Part shown: piece after piece, positions 8,791-17,005 of the stretch
Layout: each line of letters starts with the position of its first letter
How positions within the stretch are numbered: the stretch's first letter is position 1
DNA from: Pseudomonadota bacterium
Lineage (GTDB): Bacteria > Pseudomonadota > Alphaproteobacteria > Rhizobiales > Hyphomicrobiaceae
Assembly (NCBI GenBank): GCA_018242215.1
Contig: JAFECG010000017.1
Coordinates: 62,001 to 126,000 of the forward strand
Reading direction: 5' to 3'
DNA: 64,000 bases
Notes under the pieces: generated by a model
The model's input: only the letters and a program-made list of their open reading frames with translations
Told to the model about the DNA's origin: nothing
The model's database searches: none
Position numbers and translations under genes: made by a program

Positions 8791-9482
8791 AACACGTCTC
8801 CGTCATCCAGCACACGCAGTCGGAGTGGCTTGGGCATATCGAGGACCATCTTGAAGGCCGCGGCGTGAGGTTCGGCTATATCCGACCCTTTGCAAGCGGC
8901 GGCACGATTCCAAAAGTGACGACAATTGGAGATGGTCTTATCCTGGTCGGTGGGGGGCCATGGGGCGGCGCTACTCCCAAATTCCTTCTGCCGTCACTCG
9001 AGGAGGAGGTTCGCCTGGTACGCGCCTGTCTCATGCTCGACAAGCCTGTGCTTGCCATCGGATTGGGCGCGCAAATTCTAAGCTTGGCCGCCGAGGGCAG
9101 TGTCGTAGCGACGCCGCTCGATTTTACGGTCGGGTATGCGTCCCGTGTGGCAGACGAAGCTTTAGCGGGATATTTACCGCGAGAATTTCCGAACGTCGTG
9201 TTCATGCGCGATAGGCCGGTGCCGCCCGACTACGCCGAGGTTCTGGCGACCGATGATGCCGACAATGTAGCGATCTTTCAAATTGGAAAGAATGCTTTCG
9301 GGTTTACCGGTCATCCGGGATTGCGACGGGCGATGATCGAAGACTTACTGATGGAGTTCGACGAGCATCCCAACGACGCCGCGCAAAATCTCGAGAAGCT
9401 AGGCAACGTGGGTGTCGAAATCGAAGACGCATTGGTGCCGATCATGACCGGTATCGCGCGATTGACGGGATGGATGGCCTGA
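8787..9482 (+). CDS. Class I glutamine amidotransferase-fold protein without the catalytic cysteine
   Basis: A 231-residue protein whose core matches the class I glutaminase fold: LILVGGGPWGG (about residues 51-61), PVLAIGLGAQILS (about 87-99), and FTGHPG near residue 172. In active glutaminases the second motif reads GxCxGxQ; here the nucleophile position (residue 92) is glycine, and the usual His-Pro-Glu near the end is HPG. The protein is therefore unlikely to hydrolyse glutamine. Such GAT genes occur in other sHdr-linked lipoate clusters as I recall, so a structural or carrier role in lipoate assembly is possible. Coupled to slpl(AB) by an ATGA overlap and last in this operon. Confidence 0.7.
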   Translation: MKHVSVIQHTQSEWLGHIEDHLEGRGVRFGYIRPFASGGTIPKVTTIGDGLILVGGGPWGGATPKFLLPSLEEEVRLVRACLMLDKPVLAIGLGAQILSLAAEGSVVATPLDFTVGYASRVADEALAGYLPREFPNVVFMRDRPVPPDYAEVLATDDADNVAIFQIGKNAFGFTGHPGLRRAMIEDLLMEFDEHPNDAAQNLEKLGNVGVEIEDALVPIMTGIARLTGWMA

Positions 9483-9550
9483 TTTTTCCGAACATTTTGG
9501 CACATATATTTTCTGACCAAATTCAATTTCGCCACTCATAAAAAATGAGA

Positions 9551-9570
9551 ATATTCAAACATTCGAATAT
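9551..9570. promoter_or_regulatory. ArsR-type operator, site C (upstream of dsrE/shdr operon)
   Basis: Perfect ATATTC-N8-GAATAT in the 174-base gap between the amidotransferase-fold gene and dsrE. The element indicates that the dsrE-shdr-lbpA2 operon has its own sHdrR/SoxR-controlled promoter rather than relying on read-through from the lip genes. Confidence 0.7.
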
Positions 9571-9656
9571 GATGTTGACTGAGATCAGGGACGTCGTTAG
9601 ACAAGTTCTAAGGCGGTGCATTCAACAAAAAGCCGTTTCGCAGAGGGAGGTCGACC

Positions 9657-10034
9657 ATGGCTGATAAACTTCTGATCGTCATGGCGAACACAGATCCTCG
9701 CAACGGCGAAGAACTTGGTGCGCCTCTTTTCCAGGCCTCCGTCGCCGCGGCGATGGGGTACGACGTCGAAGTCATCTGCACGGCAACGGCCGGACGCCTG
9801 ATGAAGAAGGGCGAAGCGCAGGCCCTCGTCGTGAAAGAAGGTTCACCGAAATCCGTCTACGATTTCATCAAGGATGCGCACGAAGCCGGCGTAAAATTCT
9901 TCTGCTGCTCACCCAATCTCGATCTCTTCAATATGACGAAGGACGATCTGATTCCGGAGTGCGAGGGAATCGTCGGCGGAGCCTACATGATCGAAGAGGT
10001 CATGGAAGGGCAGTGCAAGGTTTTGACGTACTGA
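9657..10034 (+). CDS. dsrE3C: DsrE3C-type sulfurtransferase
   Basis: A 125-residue DsrE/F-fold protein. Two adjacent cysteines, FFCCSPN at residues 83 and 84, are the predicted sulfur-binding site and match the Cys83/Cys84 pair I recall for H. denitrificans DsrE3C. It should receive sulfane sulfur and exchange it with TusA (18523-18753) in the cytoplasm, feeding the sHdr complex. GGGAGG precedes the start by 8 bases. It is the first gene of the operon controlled by site C and is followed by shdrC1 after 27 bases. Confidence 0.85.
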   Translation: MADKLLIVMANTDPRNGEELGAPLFQASVAAAMGYDVEVICTATAGRLMKKGEAQALVVKEGSPKSVYDFIKDAHEAGVKFFCCSPNLDLFNMTKDDLIPECEGIVGGAYMIEEVMEGQCKVLTY

Positions 10035-10061
10035 TTTCTTTTCAACGGACGGCATGCGGTT

Positions 10062-10805
10062 ATGACGCACGGTGCAGCATCACGCATTCAGGATTTCATC
10101 GGAGATCCCATCAGCGACAAGCCGGTCGTTGAGCGCGCGGAACTTGAATCGATCTTTCAAGATATCCAGGCCGATCTGCGCTTCGATCACGAGCTCAACG
10201 GCTGCCTGAATTGCGGCATCTGCACGGCCACCTGTCCGGCGGCGCATTACTATGATTTTTCCCCGCGGGAGATCGTCCAGCTTCTTTGGACCGAGAATCT
10301 CGAGGGCATCTATGATGCCATGCAGGAGAAGATCTGGTCCTGCGCCCAATGTTATACGTGTGCCGCACGTTGCCCCTTCGGTAATTCGCCGGGTGGACTT
10401 GTGATGTTGATGCGCGAAGTTTCGATCAAGCATCAAATGCAATCGGCGAAGGATGTGCTGCGCCCGTTCTCACGCGTTATGCTGAAGCTGATATCGACCG
10501 GCAACCAGCTTTCGCCGGATATGATCAATCCCCAGCATTTTGCGGATTGGGGCCCGAATATCTCGAAGGTCGATGCGCCTTTGAAGCTTCTGCGCAAAGC
10601 CATCCCGATGGCGACGCTGAATACGACTGAAACAGCTTGGGAAGTGAATCTCAAAACGTCGGTCGAGCTTTATACGATTTGGGAAATGAGCGGTGTTGTC
10701 GAGCAGCTCGAGGGCATCGACGAAAATCTTTTCGATGTCATCAGCGACATCATGAGTGAGAAGCGCGAGGACTGGAAGGATTTCCTGGAGGACCAGGAGG
10801 ACTGA
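10062..10805 (+). CDS. shdrC1: sHdrC1 iron-sulfur subunit
   Basis: A 247-residue HdrC-like protein with two [4Fe-4S] motifs: CLNCGICTATCP (about residues 48-59) and CAQCYTCAARCP (about 103-114), as in heterodisulfide reductase C. It should pass electrons between the catalytic sHdrB and flavin sHdrA subunits of the cytoplasmic sulfur-oxidising heterodisulfide-reductase-like complex. The acidic, helical C-terminal tail ends DFLEDQED. The fixed order C1-B1-A-H-C2-B2 downstream confirms it. Confidence 0.9.
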   Translation: MTHGAASRIQDFIGDPISDKPVVERAELESIFQDIQADLRFDHELNGCLNCGICTATCPAAHYYDFSPREIVQLLWTENLEGIYDAMQEKIWSCAQCYTCAARCPFGNSPGGLVMLMREVSIKHQMQSAKDVLRPFSRVMLKLISTGNQLSPDMINPQHFADWGPNISKVDAPLKLLRKAIPMATLNTTETAWEVNLKTSVELYTIWEMSGVVEQLEGIDENLFDVISDIMSEKREDWKDFLEDQED

Positions 10806-10856
10806 TCCTTCCCGTAATCACAAGAAGCTATCGAGCACTTCCAGGGAGCCGAGCAG

Positions 10857-12266
10857 ATGACAACGACGAACGGACCCAATGACGCCGGGAACGGCACCGA
10901 GCGCTTTACCGGTCACGGATCGGAATGGAAGCCAGCCAAGCTTACGCCGACGGAAGCGCAACTGGCAACATCGTGGGTCGAGCAAAAGATCGATCGTCGC
11001 TCAATGTTGACGACGAAAGACCGTGTCCAAGACGCCCGCGACGCGATGTGGGAGCTGGAAAAAGACGGCCAGATTGTCGTCCACCGCATCACGGACGCAC
11101 ATCGTCCCAGGATGGCAAAGACGCTGTATGGCTGGGACAAGAAGATCCCGACCAATCAGCTTTGGCATCACAAGAGCTGCGGACAGTGCGGGAACATACC
11201 TGGTTATCCGGTATCGCTGCTCTGGCTTCAGAACAAGCTTGGAATTTCTTATCTTGACGAAACGGACCAGACGAGCTGCACCGCGTGGAATTATCACGGG
11301 TCGGGCATCGGAAATATCGAGAGTTTGGCCGCCGTCTTCCTCAGAAACTTCCACCAGGCATACGTTTCTGCCAAGGCGCGTGGTTTGGAGCCCGGGCATT
11401 TCTATCCATTGGTTCACTGTGGAACAAGCTTCGGAAACTACAAAGAGGTCCGGCAATATCTTTTGATGTCGGCGAAGCTGCGCGAGAGCGTCACGAAAAT
11501 ACTCGGTAAGCTCGGGCGTCTCGTCGACGGAAAATTGCTCATCCCGGAAGAGATCGTCCACTATTCCGAATGGCTGCATGTCATGCGCCGCGACGTTCAG
11601 GAACATCAGGTGGTCGATTGCTCGAACGTGCGCGCGACCATTCATCCGGCATGCCACGTCTACAAGATGATCCCCGAAGATGTCATCTATGATGACGAAG
11701 TCCTTGAGGGGAACCGCGTCGCGGTGTCGACCGGGATCATCCAAGCGCTCGGCGCAAATGTGATCGACTATAAGACATGGTACGACTGCTGCGGCTTTGG
11801 CTTCCGTCATATCATTTCAGAACGCGAGTTCACGCGCTCCTTCGCGATCGACCGCAAGATCAAGGTTGCCGTCGAGGAGGCCAAGTCCGACGTCATGATC
11901 GGGCACGACACCGGTTGCATCACGACGCTCGACAAGAACCAGTGGATTTCAAAGGCTCAAGGCAGCAATGGCGGCGAAGGATACGAGCTGCCCGTCATGG
12001 CTGACTGTCAATTCGCGGCGCTTGTCTGCGGAGCCGATCCCTACAAGATCGTGCAGACGCATTGGCATGCGAGTCCTATCGAAAAGCTTCTTGAGAAGCT
12101 CGGAATCGACTGGCGCGTGAAGAAGGCGGAGTTCGAGTCCTATCTCGAGAGCATCAAGCAAGGTGCAACGCCGGACCAATTGTATGATCCGCGCATGCGG
12201 ATCACGTCGGGTCCTGGATTCCAGCCTGTCACGCGGCAGATCGTGCCGCCGCCGCCGGCGGAATAA
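10857..12266 (+). CDS. shdrB1: sHdrB1 CCG-domain subunit
   Basis: A 469-residue HdrB-like subunit. CCG-type cysteine clusters appear as KSCGQCGN (about residue 103), TSCTAWN (about 140), HPACHVYK (about 264), YDCCGFGFRH (about 307) and HDTGCITT. These would hold noncubane [4Fe-4S] clusters that in HdrB enzymes cleave or form disulfides. The first CCG domain looks degenerate relative to the second. It is larger than sHdrB2 (314 residues) because of N- and C-terminal extensions; the C-terminus is proline-rich. The reaction in this pathway is oxidation of protein-bound sulfane sulfur toward sulfite. Confidence 0.9.
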   Translation: MTTTNGPNDAGNGTERFTGHGSEWKPAKLTPTEAQLATSWVEQKIDRRSMLTTKDRVQDARDAMWELEKDGQIVVHRITDAHRPRMAKTLYGWDKKIPTNQLWHHKSCGQCGNIPGYPVSLLWLQNKLGISYLDETDQTSCTAWNYHGSGIGNIESLAAVFLRNFHQAYVSAKARGLEPGHFYPLVHCGTSFGNYKEVRQYLLMSAKLRESVTKILGKLGRLVDGKLLIPEEIVHYSEWLHVMRRDVQEHQVVDCSNVRATIHPACHVYKMIPEDVIYDDEVLEGNRVAVSTGIIQALGANVIDYKTWYDCCGFGFRHIISEREFTRSFAIDRKIKVAVEEAKSDVMIGHDTGCITTLDKNQWISKAQGSNGGEGYELPVMADCQFAALVCGADPYKIVQTHWHASPIEKLLEKLGIDWRVKKAEFESYLESIKQGATPDQLYDPRMRITSGPGFQPVTRQIVPPPPAE

Positions 12267-12336
12267 GCCGCCAACTTTTTTATTAGCCCGTGCAGCAACA
12301 CGATCCGGCCAACGCCGAATGGAGTTAAGACAGACG

Positions 12337-13386
12337 ATGAAGCCGATCCTGGTGGTGGGGGGCGGACCGGCCGGTCTCGCCGCAACGCATGCCCTCGCGA
12401 ATGTCGGGCAGCCGAGCATTCTTGTCGAGAAAATGGATCGACTGGGGGGAGCACCGATCTTTTCCGGCTATGCCAAGCTGGTGCCGTCGGGTCGCTGGGC
12501 GAAGGAAGCGATCGGAGGGATGGTCAGCCGTGTCGAACAGGACAGCTTGGTCACCGTCAAGACCAATACCAAAGTGAGCACCTTCGACGGACAGCCCGGA
12601 AATTTCACCGCGAAATTATCGGATGGGACGAGCGTAGAGTGCGGCTCCGTCATTCTCGCAACAGGTTTTTCGCATTTCGACAGCGTAAACAAGCCCGAAT
12701 GGGGATTCGGCCTGTTCCCAGATGTCGTGACCACGACGCAAGTCGAGCAGATGATTTCGTCGGGGCAGGGTGTCCGCTGTCCGTCCGACGCACGAAAGCC
12801 GAAGCGCGTTGCAATTCTCCTTTGCGTCGGCTCTCGCGATCGTCAGATCGGCCGTGAGTGGTGCTCGAAGATTTGCTGCACGGTCTCGGCAAATCTTGCG
12901 ATGGAGATTCGGGAAGAGCTGCCCGACTGCCACGTCTACATCTATTACATGGATATTCGTACGTTCGGTCATTACGAAACCGACTACTACTGGCGCTCGC
13001 AGGAAGAATTCAAGGTCAAGTATATCAAGGCGCGCATTGCCGAGGTAACGAGCGATGGAAAGCAGGTCATCGTAAAAGGCGAGGATACGCTCGTAAAACG
13101 GCCGATCACCATTCCGTTTGACCTTGTGGTTCATGCGATTGGAATGGATCCGAACGTCGACAACATGACGCTCTCTGCCGTTTTCGGGGTCGATCTCCAC
13201 AAGCATGGGTATATCGCGCGCAAGGATACCTATGGCTCGATGGGCGCCACATCGCGGCCGGGGATTTTCGTCGCCGGCGCAGCGATCGGGCCAGAAACGA
13301 TCGATGACTCGATCGCGCAGGCGAATGCCGCCGCGATGAGCGCCTTTGCAGTAAGCCGCGAGCTGACCAAGGAGGCCGCAGAGTAA
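12337..13386 (+). CDS. shdrA: sHdrA FAD-binding subunit
   Basis: A 349-residue flavoprotein with the N-terminal motif ILVVGGGPAGLAATHAL, an iron-sulfur binding segment EWCSKICCTVSANLA around residues 169-183, and a C-terminal GIFVAGAAIGPETIDDS. It is the flavin core of the sHdr complex, bridging the C/B halves. The true start is 12337, with GGAGTTAAG upstream; the open frame back to 12163 overlaps shdrB1 and encodes a basic low-complexity stretch. It is about half the length of methanogen HdrA, as is usual for sHdrA. shdrH begins five bases after its stop. Confidence 0.9.
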   Translation: MKPILVVGGGPAGLAATHALANVGQPSILVEKMDRLGGAPIFSGYAKLVPSGRWAKEAIGGMVSRVEQDSLVTVKTNTKVSTFDGQPGNFTAKLSDGTSVECGSVILATGFSHFDSVNKPEWGFGLFPDVVTTTQVEQMISSGQGVRCPSDARKPKRVAILLCVGSRDRQIGREWCSKICCTVSANLAMEIREELPDCHVYIYYMDIRTFGHYETDYYWRSQEEFKVKYIKARIAEVTSDGKQVIVKGEDTLVKRPITIPFDLVVHAIGMDPNVDNMTLSAVFGVDLHKHGYIARKDTYGSMGATSRPGIFVAGAAIGPETIDDSIAQANAAAMSAFAVSRELTKEAAE

Positions 13387-13391
13387 AGGCG

Positions 13392-14243
13392 ATGGCGGCA
13401 AGCGTCACAATATCGGGCTCGCAAAATGAAGCGCGGCCAACGCTGGAGCTTTCAGGGGAAAAGCTTCGCTTGGCCGTGGAAGCGCTCATTCACGCGTGTG
13501 ACGATATCGGAGGGGTCGAGCGCTTTGCCGCCGCTGTGCGATTGAAATCGGAAGTATTTCAGGAGCGTCTTGCGGCGGGAGCTGTCGAACGCCTGGAGCT
13601 GTCGGCGTTTGAGGAGCTGGTGCCTTTGATGGCGACGGTTCGAACTCGAGTAGGCGCGCTGGTCGAACAGCAAGGCTGGACGAACGTTCGCAACGCGCTC
13701 ATCGATCTGTTGGCGGATGCCAATGTGCCAAACACCGGCGATAGGCGCATCGCGCAGTTTTGCAAACGTTTCCCCGGCGGGAAAGAGACGCGCTTCGTAC
13801 GTGATTTCGCGGCCGAAGTGCTCCATAATGTTTATCCTGAACTCTACCCGCTCATGACACGCTGGACGTGGGACGCCAAGGTAAACACGGGCGTCTTGCG
13901 GGAGATCTGGTATGGCGACAACGTCGATCACATCCTGATCGACGTTCCGGACAACCAAGAGACATTCATCTGCTTGCGCGAGGAACTCAGCCAGTTTCTT
14001 GCAGACAACGGCATTTTTCGCGATATGCTCTGGTACGTCGATCTCCTTTGCGCCCAGGTCTACGGCGACTACATCAATGCCCAGGGGGGAGCCTATCTGC
14101 GCTCCGATTTCTCGAGCGCGCCGGACCCGCTCGAGCAAACGCGCCGTATTCTCGGTCTCGACCGCGTGGGACGAACGGTGGCGCGTGGCAAACTCCTCGA
14201 CGCTGTCGCGGAACCGTCTGCAACGATCAAACACATTCATTGA
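13392..14243 (+). CDS. shdrH: sHdrH, conserved protein of the sHdr cluster
   Basis: A 283-residue soluble protein with no cofactor motif that I can see. Segments such as RFPGGKETRFVRDFAAEVLHN and YVDLLCAQVYGDYI suggest a mostly helical fold. It occupies the conserved place between shdrA and shdrC2 that gives the gene its name in the shdrC1B1AHC2B2 series. Its function is not established; a structural or assembly role is a guess from position. Gaps to its neighbours are 5 and 12 bases, so it is firmly inside the operon. Confidence 0.85.
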   Translation: MAASVTISGSQNEARPTLELSGEKLRLAVEALIHACDDIGGVERFAAAVRLKSEVFQERLAAGAVERLELSAFEELVPLMATVRTRVGALVEQQGWTNVRNALIDLLADANVPNTGDRRIAQFCKRFPGGKETRFVRDFAAEVLHNVYPELYPLMTRWTWDAKVNTGVLREIWYGDNVDHILIDVPDNQETFICLREELSQFLADNGIFRDMLWYVDLLCAQVYGDYINAQGGAYLRSDFSSAPDPLEQTRRILGLDRVGRTVARGKLLDAVAEPSATIKHIH

Positions 14244-14255
14244 GGCCTGGAGACG

Positions 14256-15020
14256 ATGCCGATCCACGAAAAATCGCTGATCCGGCCCGAGAACCTCAAG
14301 GTTCATGATAAGCTTTCAATTGATGGCGTCGACGTCTCGGGACATTGGTCGACCTTCATCGAGACGCGCGTCGTGCCTGATTATAACGAGGCGTTGGAGA
14401 AGGAAATCGCTGCGTTTCCGGGCGGCGACAAGATACACCGCTGCTTTCAATGCGGGTCTTGCACCAACGCATGCACTATCAACGCTATCGAGCCACGCTT
14501 CAATCCGCGCTACTGGATCTATCTGATCCGAATGGGCATGGAGCAGGAGTTGCTGCGCGACAAGGATATCATCTGGCAATGCGTCTCCTGCCATAAATGC
14601 ACGAATATCTGTCCGCGGAGCGTCGAGCCGGAAGGCGTCATGAAAGCGACGGCGCTCTGGCTTGAGGAGAAAGGCTATACGCCGGAATCGCCTTCCCACG
14701 TCTTCGACAAAGAGTTTTCCCGTCAGGTATTCGAACGCGGCAAGATCGAAGACACCGAGGTTCTGCACTCTTTTCTCGTCAAGACGAAGCAGCCACTTCT
14801 GCAGGATTGGCTGGTCGCAATCATGTGGGGGATTGCGAAACGCGTTCCGGTGAAGTGGGGACTGAAGACAGCGTTGGCGCAGGTTTTCAAACCGAGAACC
14901 CGCAGCTGGAAAAAGGCGCGCGCTGCTATCGAAGACTACATTTACGAAGAGGGCGAGGCTCGCAAAGAAAAGCTTTCCCGCTCACGGGCGAAACAGCCCC
15001 ATCTTGAAGCTGCGGAATAG
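14256..15020 (+). CDS. shdrC2: sHdrC2 iron-sulfur subunit
   Basis: A 254-residue HdrC-like protein with two ferredoxin motifs: CFQCGSCTNACT (about residues 66-77) and CVSCHKCTNICP (about 109-120). The second half carries a possible membrane-associating or amphipathic stretch (LLQDWLVAIMWGIAKRVPVKWG) and a very basic C-terminus. It should deliver electrons from sHdrB2 into the complex. The gene follows shdrH and precedes shdrB2 after 53 bases. Confidence 0.9.
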   Translation: MPIHEKSLIRPENLKVHDKLSIDGVDVSGHWSTFIETRVVPDYNEALEKEIAAFPGGDKIHRCFQCGSCTNACTINAIEPRFNPRYWIYLIRMGMEQELLRDKDIIWQCVSCHKCTNICPRSVEPEGVMKATALWLEEKGYTPESPSHVFDKEFSRQVFERGKIEDTEVLHSFLVKTKQPLLQDWLVAIMWGIAKRVPVKWGLKTALAQVFKPRTRSWKKARAAIEDYIYEEGEARKEKLSRSRAKQPHLEAAE

Positions 15021-15073
15021 AGCCAACTCCCGCATCGCCGGAAATCGACACTGATATAGGGCAAGCGAATCCG

Positions 15074-16018
15074 ATGGTCGATCTAACTGAGAAGATTATG
15101 AAGTATCGCGAAGTCGCATACTATTCCGGATGCGCCCTTGAGGGTTCGGGTAACGGATATGATGTCTCTACGCGCGCGATCGCCAAGTCACTCGGATTGC
15201 ACCTCAAGGACGTCACGAACTGGAATTGCTGCGGGGCGATGGAAGTCAAGAACATCGAGCCGAAGCTTCAAACGTATCTATCCTCTCGCGTCCTCTCGAA
15301 TGCGGTCAATCTCGACGGCGCTGACGTGGTGATGGCGCCATGTAATGGCTGCTATCACAATCTCAAGAAGGCCGAATACGATCTGACGCATGACCCGAAA
15401 TCCCAGGAAACGGTTGATCGCCTCTCCGCCAAGGCCGGGCACGAACCGTACAAGGCGGGGCAGGCCGAAACGATACATGCGCTCGACTGGATCAAGAAGA
15501 CGATCGGCGAAGAGGGCTTGAAGGAACGCACGAAGGGTAAGCTCGCTGGTCTCAAGGTGGCGAATTACTACGGGTGTATGTATGTGAGGCCGCGGCACAT
15601 CTTCCCGGAAAAGGACAAAGGACCGGGCAGCGAAAGCACGAACAGGCCCCATTTCATGGATGATCTGCTGGCTGCGGCAGGTGCTGAAAACGTGGAATTC
15701 CCGCTCAAGACAGCTTGTTGCGGCGGCGCGCACACGCTTTCGGATTCAGATACTTCGACGAAGCTCGTCCTCAATATCCTTCAAGCGGCCGAGGCGTCAG
15801 GTGCCGACGTTATCGCCACGGAATGCCCGACGTGCCACTCTGGCCTGGAAATGCATCAGGTCCGCGCCGAAAAGCGGTTTGGCAGAAAAACACGCGTGAA
15901 GATGTTGTACTTCACGCAGCTGCTTGGATTGGCGCTCGGCATAAGTCCGCGCAAGCTCGGCATCCATACGAATATCTCGGACAGTTCAGAGCTTCTTCGT
16001 GAGAAGCGACTCGCATGA
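15074..16018 (+). CDS. shdrB2: sHdrB2 CCG-domain subunit
   Basis: A 314-residue HdrB-like subunit with two complete CCG domains: YYSGCALEG, NWNCCGAME and PCNGCYHN in the first, YYGCMYVRP, TACCGGAHTL and ECPTCHSG in the second. This is the better-conserved of the two sHdrB proteins and probably the main catalytic noncubane cluster subunit. Its stop overlaps the start of the next gene by four bases. Confidence 0.9.
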   Translation: MVDLTEKIMKYREVAYYSGCALEGSGNGYDVSTRAIAKSLGLHLKDVTNWNCCGAMEVKNIEPKLQTYLSSRVLSNAVNLDGADVVMAPCNGCYHNLKKAEYDLTHDPKSQETVDRLSAKAGHEPYKAGQAETIHALDWIKKTIGEEGLKERTKGKLAGLKVANYYGCMYVRPRHIFPEKDKGPGSESTNRPHFMDDLLAAAGAENVEFPLKTACCGGAHTLSDSDTSTKLVLNILQAAEASGADVIATECPTCHSGLEMHQVRAEKRFGRKTRVKMLYFTQLLGLALGISPRKLGIHTNISDSSELLREKRLA

Positions 16019-16524
16019 CATTGACTGCATCCCAGTCCTCTGCGGACACTCCAAATGAAAGCAACGTTTCGCAGCTAGAGCAACTCGAGGCGCGAATTGA
16101 TGCTATGGATGCACTTATCGAGCGCTATCCGCCGGAGCGCGTGGCGACAGATCTTCTCGAACTTAGCGAAGAGGTTCTTAAAATCTGGATTGTCGCGCGT
16201 GGCGAAGTTCCGACGGTCGAGAAGAAAGAGGGCTTCGCCTTGCTGGCTCTTCATCGCCAAGGCTGTCGCGGTGAGCCGAGCTTTAACGCCTGCCGCGAAA
16301 CGTGCCGCGAGATCGTCTATCACTACAACCTGGTTTTGGGCGAGCCGGCTTTTAAAGACATTTCGAATTGCCTGCGCCGGATGATCATGGTCGCGCGCCA
16401 TCTGTGCCTGTTCGTGTCTGGTAAAATCCAGGTCGCCGGCCTTGGCGAGTTTTGCTGTTCATCGAAGCCACTGCGGCAGAACACCCCAGATGTGTCCCAT
16501 CCATTTGCACCAACTTCGGAGTGA
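16015..16524 (+). CDS. Conserved hypothetical protein between shdrB2 and lbpA2
   Basis: A 169-residue protein that I do not recognise by family. The N-terminal half is acidic and helical (SQLEQLEARIDAMDALIER, DLLELSEEVLKIW). The middle has a cysteine group GCRGEPSFNACRETC (about residues 84-98), and CCSS lies near the C-terminus. The hypothetical gene between shdrB2 and lbpA2 is a regular feature of this cluster type, and overlaps on both sides (4 bases with shdrB2, 3-base gap to lbpA2) show tight co-expression. The cysteines could bind a cluster or handle sulfur, which is only a possibility. Confidence 0.75.
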   Translation: MTLTASQSSADTPNESNVSQLEQLEARIDAMDALIERYPPERVATDLLELSEEVLKIWIVARGEVPTVEKKEGFALLALHRQGCRGEPSFNACRETCREIVYHYNLVLGEPAFKDISNCLRRMIMVARHLCLFVSGKIQVAGLGEFCCSSKPLRQNTPDVSHPFAPTSE

Positions 16525-16527
16525 TCG

Positions 16528-16968
16528 ATGCCTATCGTGAAAGGATGCAATCTGCCTGACCAACTGCTCTACGATGTCGACAACCACATTTGGTTCGAGG
16601 AGCAGGCAGATGGAAACGTGAAGCTTGGCATGACCATGGTCGCCACAGCGATGGCTGGGCAGCTCGTCGCCTTCACGCCGAAAAAAGTTGGTCGCCAGGT
16701 CGATGCAGGGAAAAGCTGCGCAACTGTGGAAAGCGGTAAGTGGGTTGGTCCGGCAAAGTCAATCGCCGCGGGTTCCGTGGTCCAGATCAACGAGGACTTG
16801 GTTGGAAGCCCGCAGATTGCCAATCAGGATCCGTATGGGAGCGGATGGTTCATCATCCTGAAGCCAGCGGATTGGGCTTCCGTCAAACCAACACTTACGC
16901 CAGGCACTGATGTCTCCGCGAAATACGAAGCTAAGATGACGGCCGAAGGTTTTCCGGGCTGCGCATAA
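16528..16968 (+). CDS. lbpA2: LbpA2 lipoate-binding protein
   Basis: A 146-residue GcvH-like protein dedicated to sulfur oxidation. The lipoylation lysine is Lys71 in TVESGKWVGPAKS, the form diagnostic of LbpA as opposed to canonical GcvH (ESxKxxSD). It also has Cys7, Cys64 and a C-terminal FPGCA. The lipoyl arm is the proposed carrier of sulfur intermediates for the sHdr complex. Its cofactor should be made by the lip/slpl genes at 4266-8790. It ends the dsrE-shdr operon, and convergent cytochrome P450 starts after it. Confidence 0.9.
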   Translation: MPIVKGCNLPDQLLYDVDNHIWFEEQADGNVKLGMTMVATAMAGQLVAFTPKKVGRQVDAGKSCATVESGKWVGPAKSIAAGSVVQINEDLVGSPQIANQDPYGSGWFIILKPADWASVKPTLTPGTDVSAKYEAKMTAEGFPGCA

Positions 16969-16978
16969 CGGTGATCCC

Positions 16979-17005
16979 GCGGCGGCGAGATCTCAGCGCC
17001 GTCGC
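16979..17005. terminator. Hairpin between lbpA2 and convergent cytochrome P450
   Basis: A nine-base GC-rich stem with one mismatch (GCGGCGGCG against CGCCGTCGC) around a nine-base loop. It spans the convergent junction and overlaps the last codons of the P450 gene. There is no T-run, so this is a possible bidirectional terminator rather than a clear one. Confidence 0.35.

Noticed and set aside
9498..9513. Sigma-54-like TGGCAC-N5-TTTTC before dsrE
   Set aside because: The -12 element lacks the essential GC, and no sigma-54 activator gene is nearby.
12163..12336. Longer start for sHdrA
   Set aside because: The extension overlaps shdrB1 in another frame and is an arginine-rich low-complexity string; the FAD motif begins right after 12337.
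12616..13401. 261-codon minus-strand frame opposite shdrA
   Set aside because: It is a long antisense shadow with no motif; such frames are common in GC-rich DNA.
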